From contig NC_009379.1 of the NCBI RefSeq assembly GCF_000016345.1, positions 1,550,001 through 1,614,000 of the forward strand: a stretch of DNA of 64,000 nt, in the 5' to 3' direction. Below the pieces are notes generated by a model. It was not told where the DNA came from, did not search any database, and saw only the letters and a program-made list of their open reading frames with translations. Below, in pieces: positions 18,270 through 27,327 of the stretch (position 1 is the stretch's first letter; every line of letters starts with the position of its first letter). The stretch comes from Polynucleobacter asymbioticus QLW-P1DMWA-1 (GTDB lineage: Bacteria > Pseudomonadota > Gammaproteobacteria > Burkholderiales > Burkholderiaceae). Both the position numbers and the translations under genes were made by a program.

Positions 18270-19529
18270 TTAATGTGCTGCCCATTGAATCGTGCTGATG
18301 TCGATTCCATCTTTGTACATTTCCCACAAAGGAGATAACTCGCGCAACTTGGCAATCTTTTCTTTTACCAACTTGATTGTGAAATCCACCTCTTCTTCAG
18401 TCGTAAAACGACCCAAGGTAAAACGAATAGAGCTGTGTGCCAACTCATCATTTCGGCCCAAGGCGCGCAACACATATGAGGGCTCTAAAGAGGCAGAAGT
18501 GCAGGCTGAACCAGAAGAGATTGCTAAATCCTTCAGGGCCATCAACATGGATTCACCTTCAACATAGTTAAAGCTAATATTCAGGTTATGGGGAACACGG
18601 TTGTCCATATCGCCATTGACATAGACCTCTTCAATATCTTTCAAGCCATTTAACAAACGGTCACGTAAGGCACGGATACGTTTGTTTTCTTCGGCCATCT
18701 CAATCCGGGCAATGCGGAATGCTTCACCCATACCAACGATCTGGTGAACTGCCAAGGTGCCAGAACGCATACCGCGCTCATGACCACCACCATGGATCTG
18801 CGCCTCAATACGGATACGTGGCTTGCGACGCACAAACAAAGCGCCAATGCCTTTAGGCCCATAAGTCTTATGAGCAGAAAAGCTCATGAGGTCAACTTTG
18901 ATTTTTTCTAAATCAATCTCAACCTTACCGGTTGCTTGCGCTGCATCCACATGAAAAATGACACCACGCGAACGGCAGAGATCGCCAATGCGAGGAATAT
19001 CTTGCACTACACCAATTTCATTATTGACATACATTACCGAAGCCAAAATAGTTCCTGGCTTCATGGCAGCCTCAAGCTGAGCGTAATCAATTAATCCATT
19101 TGGCAATACATCCAAATAAGTCACTTCAAAACCTTCGCGCTCGAGCTCACGACAAGTATCTAAGGTTGCCTTGTGCTCTGTTTTAACGGTGATGATGTGA
19201 TTGCCACGCTCTTTATAAAAGTGCGCAGCGCCTTTGAGGGCCAAGTTAATACTTTCAGTAGCACCGCTAGTAAAGACAATCTCTCTTGGATCAGCATGAA
19301 CTAACTGGGCAACCTCTGAACGCGCCCACTCAACAGCTTCCTCAGCAGCCCAGCCATAGGCATGGCTACGAGAAGCCGCATTACCAAATTGCTCGCGCAA
19401 GTAAGGCAGCATTTTATCGACCACGCGAGGATCAATCGGCGTTGTAGCGGAATAGTCCATATACACAGGAAAGTGTTTAGGGCTAAACATAGGAACCGGT
19501 TGTTGTGGAATGTCTTGTGGTGCGTTCAT
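18270..19529 (-). CDS. iscS: Cysteine desulfurase IscS
   Basis: A PLP enzyme that takes sulfur from cysteine for cluster and thio-cofactor synthesis. The PLP lysine is in [12 protein letters not shown] near residue 220 and the active-site cysteine in [17 protein letters not shown] near residue 343. At 419 residues it is slightly longer than E. coli IscS because of about 15 extra N-terminal residues before [12 protein letters not shown]. Sits 29 bases after iscR. Confidence 0.97.
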   Translation of the reverse strand: MNAPQDIPQQPVPMFSPKHFPVYMDYSATTPIDPRVVDKMLPYLREQFGNAASRSHAYGWAAEEAVEWARSEVAQLVHADPREIVFTSGATESINLALKGAAHFYKERGNHIITVKTEHKATLDTCRELEREGFEVTYLDVLPNGLIDYAQLEAAMKPGTILASVMYVNNEIGVVQDIPRIGDLCRSRGVIFHVDAAQATGKVEIDLEKIKVDLMSFSAHKTYGPKGIGALFVRRKPRIRIEAQIHGGGHERGMRSGTLAVHQIVGMGEAFRIARIEMAEENKRIRALRDRLLNGLKDIEEVYVNGDMDNRVPHNLNISFNYVEGESMLMALKDLAISSGSACTSASLEPSYVLRALGRNDELAHSSIRFTLGRFTTEEEVDFTIKLVKEKIAKLRELSPLWEMYKDGIDISTIQWAAH

Positions 19530-19558
19530 GGTTTGCTTATAGGTATGTTAAAGAACTA

Positions 19559-20128
19559 CTAGGTTTGTCGCACCAAATTAAAAACAGAATTAACTAAATG
19601 CGCTTTTGGTGCAATCTCTTTTTTTGCTGCCAATGCAGGAGCTGGCTTTTCCGCTTTTACACCGTCAACTTTCATTTTCTTTTGGCGCATATCTTGAATC
19701 ACAATACCGCGCCCTTCTTGCTGCTGCACTAAATCTTTTAAGCTCACTGAACTTAAGTACTCCACCATCTTGGAGTTGAGGTTGCTCCACAGATCATGTG
19801 TCATACAACGACCATGAGTGTCTTCTTCGCTATGACAATTTCCTTTGCCACCACATTGGGTAGCATCTAAGGGCTCATCAACAGCCACGATGATGTCTGC
19901 AACACTCACCTCATTAGATGGCCGCGCTAAGGTATATCCACCCCCAGGTCCACGAGTACTCTCTACGATGTTGAAGCGGCGCAATTTGCCGAACAACTGC
20001 TCGAGGTAAGAAAGGGAAATCTTTTGTCTTTGGCTAATTCCAGCCAAAGTTACAGGGCCATGCGTTTCACGCAGGGCTAAATCTATCATTGCGGTTACTG
20101 CAAAACGACCTTTGGTTGTAAGTCTCAT
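19559..20128 (-). CDS. iscR: Fe-S-sensing Rrf2-family regulator IscR
   Basis: Represses the isc operon when it carries a 2Fe-2S cluster. The Rrf2 winged-helix domain occupies residues 1-75 (MRLTTKGRFAVTAMIDLAL, ISLSYLEQLFGKLRR). Cluster ligands are C92, C98 and C108 with H111. The third cysteine is separated from the second by nine residues instead of the five known for E. coli IscR. The 189-residue chain has an extra Lys/Ala-rich tail (about 155-189). A candidate type 1 IscR site lies about 50 bases upstream. Confidence 0.94.
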   Translation of the reverse strand: MRLTTKGRFAVTAMIDLALRETHGPVTLAGISQRQKISLSYLEQLFGKLRRFNIVESTRGPGGGYTLARPSNEVSVADIIVAVDEPLDATQCGGKGNCHSEEDTHGRCMTHDLWSNLNSKMVEYLSSVSLKDLVQQQEGRGIVIQDMRQKKMKVDGVKAEKPAPALAAKKEIAPKAHLVNSVFNLVRQT

Positions 20129-20178
20129 ATGTCACCTTGGTAATGGATTGTTATGGACAGCTAACAGTCAGGCGGGTA

Positions 20179-20203
20179 ATACCCGACCATTCCACTCAAC
20201 TTT
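20179..20203. promoter_or_regulatory. Candidate type 1 IscR operator
   Basis: Starting at ATACCCGAC and ending CAACTTT, this 25-base segment agrees at about 21 positions with the E. coli type 1 IscR consensus as I recall it (ATASYYGAC...GTCRRSTAT). It lies 51-75 bases before the iscR start codon, a natural place for autoregulation. The right half is the weaker one. A small dyad CGGGT/ACCCG (20173-20185) overlaps its left edge. Confidence 0.5.
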
Positions 20204-20264
20204 ACCATATGCCCCAGTAATCTGCTCGGGAATTATCCCAAAAATCCCCAAAGCCAGCCAGGAA

Positions 20265-22421
20265 TTAAGAGATGGAATCTCTTGATCTAGCGCCAAAGGC
20301 CATTTCTTTGACCTTGGTTAGGCGATCACGGGTGCTGGCAGCCTTTTCAAACTCGAGATTCTTGGCCTCAGAGTTCATTTGCTTCTCTAAACGCTTGATT
20401 TCAGCGGCTAAGTCCTTCTCGCCCATATCCTCGTACCGAGCCCGCTCCTGCTCAGTTTGCATCTCATGGCGCTTCTCCTTGACGTCATAAACACCGTCAA
20501 TAATGTCTTTAATCCGCTTTTTCACCCCTTTTGGCTCAATTCCATGCAGCTTATTAAAGGCAATTTGCTTAGTGCGGCGCCTTTCGGTCTCTCCCATCGC
20601 ACGTTTCATGGAGTCGGTAATCCGATCTGCATACAAGATGGCTTTGCCGCGTACATTTCGGGCTGCCCGGCCAATGGTCTGAATTAATGAGCGCTCAGAT
20701 CGTAAGAAGCCCTCTTTATCAGCATCCAAAATGGCCACTAAAGAAACCTCTGGAATATCCAAACCTTCACGCAATAAATTAATACCCACCAGCACATCGA
20801 ACACACCTAAACGTAAGTCACGCAAAATTTCAACGCGCTCTACCGTATCGATATCCGAATGCACATAGCGCACCTTCACACCATTGTCGGAAAGGTAGTC
20901 CGTTAATTGTTCAGCCATGCGCTTAGTCAACACGGTCACTAACACCCGCTCATGAACTTTAACGCGTTCATGAATTTGACTGAGTAAATCATCTACCTGT
21001 GTACTTGCAGGCAAGACTTCAATTTCAGGATCAACCAATCCGGTTGGTCTTGCTACTTGCTCAACCACTTGTCCTTGGTGCGCCTTTTCATAATCAGCTG
21101 GTGTTGCAGAAACAAAAATGGTTTGACGCATCTTGGTTTCAAATTCAGTGAATTTCAATGGGCGGTTATCCATTGCTGAAGGCAAGCGAAATCCAAATTC
21201 AACCAAGGTATGTTTGCGAGATTTATCGCCGTTATACATCGCATTGAGCTGGCCAATTAAGACGTGACTTTCATCCAAAAACATCAAGGCGTCATTGGGA
21301 AGGTAGTCCACCAAGGTAGGCGGTGCTTCGCCTGGGGCGGCCCCAGATAGGTGGCGAGAGTAGTTCTCAATCCCCTTACAGAATCCAAGCTCATTGAGCA
21401 TTTCTAAATCAAAACGCGTACGCTGCTCTAGGCGCTGTGCTTCCACCAACTTTCCATCTTTAACAAATTCATCCAAGCGAGTGCGTAACTCTACTTTGAT
21501 AGTTTCAATTGCCTTGAGAACTGTTTCACGAGGGGTGACGTAATGTGAACTTGGGTAAACAGTAAAGCGTGGAATCTTCTGGCGAATTTTTCCAGTGAGT
21601 GGATCAAAAAATTGCAGGCTCTCCACTACATCATCAAACAATTCAACTCGCACTGCCAACTCATTATGTTCAGCAGGAAAAATATCAATCGTATCGCCAC
21701 GTACTCGAAATACGCCGCGCTTGAAATCCGTTTCATTGCGGTCATACTGCATCGCAATCAGACGCATCAAAATATCACGTTGACTCATTTTGTCACCGGG
21801 ACGCAGCGTCATCACCATGCTGTGATAGTCGCCCGGATTACCAATGCCGTAGATTGCAGAAACCGTAGCAACAATGATGACGTCGCGACGCTCTAAAAGA
21901 CTCTTAGTAGCAGACAAACGCATCTGCTCAATATGCTCATTAATAGAAGAGTCTTTTTCAATAAAGAGGTCACGCTGGGGAACGTAGGCCTCTGGTTGGT
22001 AGTAATCGTAGTAACTCACGAAGTACTCAACCGCATTTCTAGGGAAAAATTCCCGAAATTCGCTATAAAGCTGGGCCGCCAAGGTCTTATTTGGGGCAAA
22101 AATGATGGCTGGACGCCCCGTCCTAGCGATCACATTAGCCATCGTGAAGGTCTTTCCCGAGCCCGTAACCCCCAACAGCGTCTGAAAGGTCAACCCATCC
22201 TCAATGCCCTCAACTAAGGCATCAATCGCCTGGGGCTGGTCCCCTGCAGGCGGGAAAGGCTGGTAAAGATGGTAAGGAGAGTCCGGAAAGGTGACGAATT
22301 TAGCAGGATCTAGGTCATGACCTGCCTCGCCCAATGGATCGGCGACCGGCTTTTTTGCCTCTTCTTTAGGCAATGAATTTGAAGCAGTTTTCGGCGACTT
22401 AGGGGGCATCTCGGCTATCAT
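20265..22421 (-). CDS. uvrB: UvrABC excision nuclease subunit B
   Basis: The damage-verifying helicase-like subunit of nucleotide excision repair. Walker [13 protein letters not shown] is near residue 82, the beta-hairpin region [15 protein letters not shown] follows, and helicase motifs include DESH and RTIGRAARN. The C-terminal UVR motif ends at residue ~710. At 718 residues it is about 45 longer than usual owing to a polar, Pro/Lys-rich N-terminal extension. An AGGTGA site supports the start at 22421; a second ATG lies four codons later. No other uvr gene is adjacent. Confidence 0.96.
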   Translation of the reverse strand: MIAEMPPKSPKTASNSLPKEEAKKPVADPLGEAGHDLDPAKFVTFPDSPYHLYQPFPPAGDQPQAIDALVEGIEDGLTFQTLLGVTGSGKTFTMANVIARTGRPAIIFAPNKTLAAQLYSEFREFFPRNAVEYFVSYYDYYQPEAYVPQRDLFIEKDSSINEHIEQMRLSATKSLLERRDVIIVATVSAIYGIGNPGDYHSMVMTLRPGDKMSQRDILMRLIAMQYDRNETDFKRGVFRVRGDTIDIFPAEHNELAVRVELFDDVVESLQFFDPLTGKIRQKIPRFTVYPSSHYVTPRETVLKAIETIKVELRTRLDEFVKDGKLVEAQRLEQRTRFDLEMLNELGFCKGIENYSRHLSGAAPGEAPPTLVDYLPNDALMFLDESHVLIGQLNAMYNGDKSRKHTLVEFGFRLPSAMDNRPLKFTEFETKMRQTIFVSATPADYEKAHQGQVVEQVARPTGLVDPEIEVLPASTQVDDLLSQIHERVKVHERVLVTVLTKRMAEQLTDYLSDNGVKVRYVHSDIDTVERVEILRDLRLGVFDVLVGINLLREGLDIPEVSLVAILDADKEGFLRSERSLIQTIGRAARNVRGKAILYADRITDSMKRAMGETERRRTKQIAFNKLHGIEPKGVKKRIKDIIDGVYDVKEKRHEMQTEQERARYEDMGEKDLAAEIKRLEKQMNSEAKNLEFEKAASTRDRLTKVKEMAFGARSRDSIS

Positions 22422-22426
22422 TTCAC

Positions 22427-22445
22427 CTGTGAGATTTCATCACAG
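22427..22445. promoter_or_regulatory. Inverted repeat touching the uvrB ribosome-binding site
   Basis: CTGTGA and TCACAG pair perfectly across a seven-base loop, five bases before the uvrB start codon, adjoining its AGGTGA ribosome site. It could fold in the mRNA near the start. As DNA it resembles, but does not match, a CRP site (spacer seven rather than six) or a LexA box. A further palindrome TTTGTACAAA lies at 22451-22460. Confidence 0.35.
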
Positions 22446-22580
22446 CGAATTTTGTACAAACAATGATTTTGCCGTTTTTATTTGGAAATAGTTGAATCTG
22501 GCCTCAAAAACCGACAATTAAGCTCAATTTAACGTCAATTAATAGTAAAAATACCTCTTAACCACCTTTTCAGACCTCAA

Positions 22581-23780
22581 ATGACCCTGTTTGCCTCAGT
22601 CCAATTAGCCCCTAAAGATCCGATATTCGGCCTCACAGAAGCCTACGTTGCCGATCAACGTGCAGACAAAGTAAATCTAGGTGTGGGCGTGTATTACACC
22701 GATGAAGGCAAGGTACCGCTTTTAAAAGCAGTCATTCAGGCTGAAGAAGCGATCGTCGCGAAGCATTCCCCACGCAGCTACATTCCTATTGAAGGTCCAA
22801 ACCCATACAACAGCGCGGTGCAAAACTTATTATTCGGCGCAGAGTCTGCCCTGATTAAAGATGGTCGCGTTGTTACTGCTGAATGTTTAGGTGGTACAGG
22901 TGCATTGCGCGTTGGTGCTGACTTTATTAAACGTTTGAATTTAAATGCACCTTGCGCAATCAGCAATCCTACTTGGGAAAACCATCGCGGCATTTTTGAA
23001 TCTGCTGGTTTTGAAGTGGTGGAGTACACCTACTTTGATGGCAAAACTCGCGGTGTAGATTTTGATGGCATGGTGAAGTCATTGGAGTCATTTCCTAAAA
23101 ACACGACCGTGCTCTTGCATGCTTGCTGTCACAACCCTACTGGTGCTGACATTACAGAAGCGCAATGGCGTCAAGTGATCGATATTTGCAAGAACAAAAG
23201 TTTGATTCCATTCTTAGATATGGCATACCAAGGCTTTGCAGCTGGTATTGAGCAAGATGGTATTGCTGTTCGCCTCTTCGCCGAGTCTGGAATGTCATTC
23301 TTTGTTTCAAGCTCATTCTCTAAGTCTTTCTCACTCTACGGCGAGCGCGTAGGCGCACTGTCTATCGTGACCCAAAGCAAAGATGAGTCAACTCGCGTGC
23401 TTTCACAATTAAAGCGCGTGATTCGTACCAACTATTCCAATCCGCCAACCCATGGTGCTGCTATTGCAGCTGCTGTGTTGAACTCACCTGAGCTACGTAA
23501 GCTTTGGGAAGATGAGTTGGCAGAGATGCGTGACCGTATTAAAGCGATGCGCCAAGGTCTAGTTAAAAAGCTAGCTGAAGCAGGCGTCAAGCAAGACTTT
23601 GCTTTCATTGAAAAGCAACGCGGAATGTTTTCTTACTCAGGTTTAACAGCTGAGCAAGTAGAGCGCTTACAGAAAGAAGATGGCATTTATGCCCTCTCTA
23701 CTGGACGCATTTGTGTGGCAGCCCTCAATACTAAAAATATTGATAAAGTGGCTAAAGCAATCGCCCGCGTCTTAGCGTAA
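22581..23780 (+). CDS. tyrB: Aromatic/aspartate amino acid aminotransferase
   Basis: A class I PLP aminotransferase that moves amino groups between aromatic amino acids or aspartate and 2-oxoglutarate. The PLP lysine lies in SSSFSKSFSLYGERVG near residue 249, and HNPTGAD near 186 is the typical class I loop. The 399-residue protein is of the TyrB/AspC subgroup starting FASVQLAPKDPIFGLTEAYVAD. Substrate preference between aspartate and aromatics cannot be read from sequence alone. Divergent from uvrB across 160 bases. Confidence 0.88.
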   Translation: MTLFASVQLAPKDPIFGLTEAYVADQRADKVNLGVGVYYTDEGKVPLLKAVIQAEEAIVAKHSPRSYIPIEGPNPYNSAVQNLLFGAESALIKDGRVVTAECLGGTGALRVGADFIKRLNLNAPCAISNPTWENHRGIFESAGFEVVEYTYFDGKTRGVDFDGMVKSLESFPKNTTVLLHACCHNPTGADITEAQWRQVIDICKNKSLIPFLDMAYQGFAAGIEQDGIAVRLFAESGMSFFVSSSFSKSFSLYGERVGALSIVTQSKDESTRVLSQLKRVIRTNYSNPPTHGAAIAAAVLNSPELRKLWEDELAEMRDRIKAMRQGLVKKLAEAGVKQDFAFIEKQRGMFSYSGLTAEQVERLQKEDGIYALSTGRICVAALNTKNIDKVAKAIARVLA

Positions 23781-23811
23781 CAAGCGGTTATATCGATTTA
23801 CCGGAGGCACC

Positions 23812-25101
23812 ATGCTATATCAGTTACATGAATTTCAAAAAGCCTTACTTCAACCAGTAAGCTCATGGGCGCGCGCAGCCTCAGAAGCTTTTATTAATGC
23901 TTCAAACCCAGCCTCCAAGGTTCCCGGTTCAGAGCGTTTAGCGGCCAGCTATGAATTACTCTATCGCTTAGGTAAAAACTACAAAAAGCCAGAGTTTGGA
24001 ATTCGCTCAGTGATGGCGCATGGCCGTGAAGTAGCTATTCATGAAAGAACGGCTGTTGCAAAACCGTTTTGCAACTTAGTTCGCTTCAAGCGTTTCTCCG
24101 ATGATGTTGAAGTCATCAAAAAGCTTAAAGAAGATCCGGTTGTTTTAGTGGTCGCGCCCATGTCTGGACATCACTCCACATTATTGCGTGATACCGTTCG
24201 CACCCTTTTGCAAGATCACAAGGTTTACATTACCGACTGGATTGATGCACGCCTAGTTCCACTTGAAGATGGTGAATTTGGTTTAGATGACTATGTGCAC
24301 TATGTTCAAGAATTTATTCGCACGATTGGCGCAGAAGATCTGCACGTCATTTCCGTATGCCAACCAACAGTACCCACATTAGGCGCAATTTCTTTGATGG
24401 CTTCTGCTGGTGAGAAAACGCCTGCATCCATGATCATGATGGGCGGTCCGATTGATGCTCGTAAATCACCTACTGCGGTGAACAACTTAGCCGAACAAAA
24501 ATCACATGAGTGGTTTGAGAGTCATGTGATTTATAACGTGCCACCAAATTACCCAGCAGCAGGCCGTCGCGTGTATCCAGGCTTCTTGCAACACACTGGC
24601 TTTATTGCCATGAACCCACAAAACCACTTGCAGTCTCACTGGGATTATTTCCAGAACTTGGTGCGTGGTGATGAGCAAGATGCTGAATCACATATTCGCT
24701 TCTACGATGAGTACAACGCGGTATTAGATCTTGATGCCAAATTCTATCTAGACACCATCAAAACAGTATTCCAAGACTATTCATTACCAAATGGTACATG
24801 GGAAGTTTCTGGAAAATTAGTGAAGCCTCAAGATATTAAGAAGACTGCACTTCTCACAGTTGAGGGTGAGTTGGATGATATTTCTGGCAGTGGTCAGACC
24901 CGCTCAGCACATGCTTTATGTGCAGGTATTCCAAAAGAGCATAAAGATCATTATGAAGTTGCTGGTGCTGGTCACTACGGCATCTTTGCTGGTCGTCGTT
25001 GGCGTGAAAAGGTTTATCCAAAAATTAAATCCTTTATTCGTGAACATCATCCGGCCCAAAGAAAAACCAAAGCGCGCCTACCAAAGTTAGACGCGAAGTA
25101 A
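23812..25101 (+). CDS. phaZ: Intracellular polyhydroxyalkanoate depolymerase
   Basis: Hydrolyses stored PHB granules. The 429-residue protein matches the intracellular PhaZ1 family of Burkholderiales: MLYQLHEFQKALLQPVSSWA at the start, a nucleophile elbow with cysteine in VCQPTVP near residue 183 rather than serine, and a late histidine in GAGHYGIFAGRRWRE near residue 388. No signal peptide, as expected for granule-associated cytosolic enzymes. A GGAGGC site precedes the ATG. A phasin gene at 49.9-50.4 kb supports a PHA-storing organism. Confidence 0.92.
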   Translation: MLYQLHEFQKALLQPVSSWARAASEAFINASNPASKVPGSERLAASYELLYRLGKNYKKPEFGIRSVMAHGREVAIHERTAVAKPFCNLVRFKRFSDDVEVIKKLKEDPVVLVVAPMSGHHSTLLRDTVRTLLQDHKVYITDWIDARLVPLEDGEFGLDDYVHYVQEFIRTIGAEDLHVISVCQPTVPTLGAISLMASAGEKTPASMIMMGGPIDARKSPTAVNNLAEQKSHEWFESHVIYNVPPNYPAAGRRVYPGFLQHTGFIAMNPQNHLQSHWDYFQNLVRGDEQDAESHIRFYDEYNAVLDLDAKFYLDTIKTVFQDYSLPNGTWEVSGKLVKPQDIKKTALLTVEGELDDISGSGQTRSAHALCAGIPKEHKDHYEVAGAGHYGIFAGRRWREKVYPKIKSFIREHHPAQRKTKARLPKLDAK

Positions 25102-25110
25102 ATCAAGATA

Positions 25111-25134
25111 ATGAGAGACCTCAGCGTCTCTCAT
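25111..25134 (+). terminator. Hairpin after phaZ
   Basis: ATGAGAGAC and GTCTCTCAT form a nine-base stem around a six-base loop ten bases after the phaZ stop. The T-run is short (ATTTACTT), so termination may be partial before the RnfB-like gene. Confidence 0.5.
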
Positions 25135-25155
25135 TTACTTAAGACCCACTGATTG

Positions 25156-25848
25156 ATGAAGACTATCCAGGCGCAAGAATTAAGCAATCGCCTAGATGAT
25201 GTTCTTCCGCAAACCCAATGCACTAAATGCGGTTACCCAGACTGTCGGTCTTACGCCGAAGCCATGGCACAAGGAGATGTACTTCCAAATCGCTGTCCTC
25301 CAGGAGGGGTTGAAGGCGTCAAACGCTTGAGCGCCATTCTCAGCCCCATTTATCCCCAGGATGCATTTGATCTTCATCCCTACGTCAACCCTGAGTGTGG
25401 CGAAGAGCGCCCTAGAGCAGTTGCATTCATTGACCCCCAAAAATGCATTGGATGCACCTTATGCATTCAAGCCTGTCCAGTTGATGCCATCATTGGCGCC
25501 TCTAAGCAAATGCATGTCGTTTTAGATGCTTGTTGTACAGGCTGTGATCTCTGTATTCCACCGTGTCCGGTTGATTGCATCAGCATGATCAATGTCACTG
25601 GTAGCTCCACTGGCTGGGATGCCTGGTCTCCTGAGTTAGCCCATCTCTCTCGCGAACGTTACAACGAACGAGAATTAAGGCTAGATCGCGAACAAAAAGA
25701 TAATGATGAACGACTTGCGAAAAAGGCTCAGGCCAAATTAGCGGCAGTTAATGCAGAACAACCGTCCTCGATTGATGAAGAAAATGAAAAAGAGCGTAAG
25801 CGCGCCATTATTGCTGCAGCGATTGCCAGAGCACAACTGAAAAAATGA
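25156..25848 (+). CDS. rsxB: RnfB/RsxB-like electron transport ferredoxin
   Basis: An Fe-S protein with an N-terminal 4Fe-4S domain (TQCTKCGYPDC...RCPPGG, residues ~17-47) followed by two 4Fe-4S ferredoxin motifs, CIGCTLCIQACPVDAI and CTGCDLCIPPCPVDCI (~95-140). A charged helical tail completes the 230 residues. It lacks the N-terminal membrane anchor of full RnfB, and no other rnf/rsx genes are adjacent, so it is a soluble stand-alone version. The stop overlaps the nth start, a pairing common in Burkholderiales. ATG 25156 is preferred over a TTG one codon upstream. Confidence 0.85.
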   Translation: MKTIQAQELSNRLDDVLPQTQCTKCGYPDCRSYAEAMAQGDVLPNRCPPGGVEGVKRLSAILSPIYPQDAFDLHPYVNPECGEERPRAVAFIDPQKCIGCTLCIQACPVDAIIGASKQMHVVLDACCTGCDLCIPPCPVDCISMINVTGSSTGWDAWSPELAHLSRERYNERELRLDREQKDNDERLAKKAQAKLAAVNAEQPSSIDEENEKERKRAIIAAAIARAQLKK

Positions 25849-26504
25849 TGAACTTAGAAAAGCGCCGCGCATTTTTTGAGCAGTTAAAGGCGAATAACCC
25901 AAATCCAGAAACAGAATTGGAATACAGTTCACCTTTTGAATTGCTAATTGCCGTACTACTATCTGCCCAAGCAACGGATGTCTCGGTAAACAAAGGTACC
26001 CGCAAACTATTTAAGATTGCCAACACCCCGCAAGCCCTTTTAGATCTTGGCGAAGAAGGTGTCCGTCCTTATATTCAGCACATTGGCCTATTTAATTCCA
26101 AGGGTAAGCATATTCAAGAAACTTGCCGTCTTCTGCTAGAAAAACATGCTGGCCAAGTACCCGAAACACGGGAAGAACTAGAGGCACTACCAGGCGTAGG
26201 CCGTAAAACAGCCAACGTCATTTTGAATACGGCGTTTGGTCAACCCACAATGGCTGTTGATACCCATATCTTTCGCGTTTCTAATCGAACTGGGCTAGCC
26301 CCTGGCAAAGATGTTTTAAAAGTAGAAGAGCAATTGCTCAAGCGGGTACCAAAAGAGTATCTACAAGATGCACATCATTGGCTTATTCTGCATGGAAGAT
26401 ATACCTGCAAGGCTCGCAGCCCTGAGTGTGCACAATGCATTGTTGAACCACTCTGTGGATTTAAACAAAAAACTGGTAAAGGAAAAGTTCGTGGCGATAT
26501 TTAA
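25845..26504 (+). CDS. nth: Endonuclease III
   Basis: A base-excision-repair glycosylase/AP lyase acting on oxidised pyrimidines. The helix-hairpin-helix LPGVGRKTANV contains the catalytic lysine near residue 120, the essential aspartate is in VDTHIFRVSNR near 138, and the 4Fe-4S cluster is ligated by C-x6-C-x2-C-x5-C at the C-terminus. The 219-residue length is normal. The ATG overlaps the rsxB stop by four bases; a second ATG follows directly. Confidence 0.95.
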   Translation: MMNLEKRRAFFEQLKANNPNPETELEYSSPFELLIAVLLSAQATDVSVNKGTRKLFKIANTPQALLDLGEEGVRPYIQHIGLFNSKGKHIQETCRLLLEKHAGQVPETREELEALPGVGRKTANVILNTAFGQPTMAVDTHIFRVSNRTGLAPGKDVLKVEEQLLKRVPKEYLQDAHHWLILHGRYTCKARSPECAQCIVEPLCGFKQKTGKGKVRGDI

Positions 26505-26922
26505 CCCAACTCGTGAAGAAGTACGGCGTTTTTTCTGTGATACCTGGAAAAAGAAAACAGAAAATCATATTCTGGATCCTATGGAAACCTTGGCGGGTGA
26601 TTGGATGACGGAGCATCCTGAATATCATGCCTTGCTAGGGGATCCTGAAGGGGCGCTAGGACAAGATTACACACCTGAACGTGGCGAAACCAATCCGTTT
26701 TTACATCTCTCGATGCATCTCTCCATTAGCGAACAAATCTCTATCAATCAACCGCCGGGCATTAAAGAAATAGCGGAAAAATTATCTAAGAAATTGGGTT
26801 CTGAGCATGAAGCACAGCACTTGATGATGGAATGCTTGGGGCAAGTGATGTGGGAAGCGCAAAGAGAAGGCCAGCCACTCAATCCCGAGAATTATCTCGA
26901 AGCATTAAAGCGGCTGGTTTAA
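26491..26922 (+). CDS. DUF1841 family protein
   Basis: A 143-residue cytoplasmic protein starting at GTG 26491 (then AIFNPTREEVRRFF), with a good GGAAAAG site ten bases before. A longer frame starting at 26368 lies inside nth and is rejected because the family begins at the FNPTREEVR segment. The C-terminal half carries HLSMHLSISEQISINQPPGI and HLMMECLGQVMWEAQREG, conserved features of DUF1841. It overlaps the end of nth by 14 bases. Function unknown. It converges on the next gene with a three-base gap. Confidence 0.85.
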   Translation: MAIFNPTREEVRRFFCDTWKKKTENHILDPMETLAGDWMTEHPEYHALLGDPEGALGQDYTPERGETNPFLHLSMHLSISEQISINQPPGIKEIAEKLSKKLGSEHEAQHLMMECLGQVMWEAQREGQPLNPENYLEALKRLV

Positions 26923-26925
26923 GTC

Positions 26926-27327
26926 TCAAAGAGGTTCAAAGAGATGGGTCTTTTGCCCATCTTGAGTTTCTTGAAAAATGACTTTTACTTTTTGCCCTAC
27001 TCGAATCGAATCAAAATCGCAGTTGGTCAAATGCGTTAGCAAAGAGATTCCCTCTGTAAGACGTACATAGGCCATTGCAAATGGAACTTCCACTCCGCGT
27101 CGCATCACCGTATAAGAATAGATCTCACCCACTCCATCAGAATTAACCCAAGTTGTGTCATCGCTTCCGCAATGGGGGCAAATAGTGCGAGGATAGTAAT
27201 GCACCTCTTTGCAAGCGTTGCAATGCTTCAGCACTAACTGATTATTTTGAGCGGCCTCTAAAAATACTGTATTTTCAGGGTTGCTAATGGGGCTTGGTAA
27301 ACGATGTTCCTGTTTTTCTTGACTCAT
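26926..27327 (-). CDS. DUF35/OB-fold zinc-ribbon acyl-CoA-associated protein
   Basis: A 133-residue protein with a rubredoxin-like zinc ribbon, CNACKEVHYYPRTICPHC (two CxxC, residues ~37-54), followed by an OB-fold with YSYTVMRRGVEVPFAMAYVRL. These proteins partner SCP2-type thiolases and help bind acyl-CoA. Its start overlaps the thiolase stop by four bases, confirming the partnership. Confidence 0.88.
   Translation of the reverse strand: MSQEKQEHRLPSPISNPENTVFLEAAQNNQLVLKHCNACKEVHYYPRTICPHCGSDDTTWVNSDGVGEIYSYTVMRRGVEVPFAMAYVRLTEGISLLTHLTNCDFDSIRVGQKVKVIFQETQDGQKTHLFEPL

Noticed and set aside
22427..22445. CRP or LexA site upstream of uvrB
   Set aside because: Spacer between TGTGA and TCACA is seven, not six, and the CTGT-ACAG spacing is eleven, not eight. 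Position right before the start codon also argues against a classical operator.
26368..26490. An ATG-started N-terminal extension of the DUF1841 gene
   Set aside because: It lies inside nth in another frame. The GTG at 26491 with a ribosome site matches the family start.
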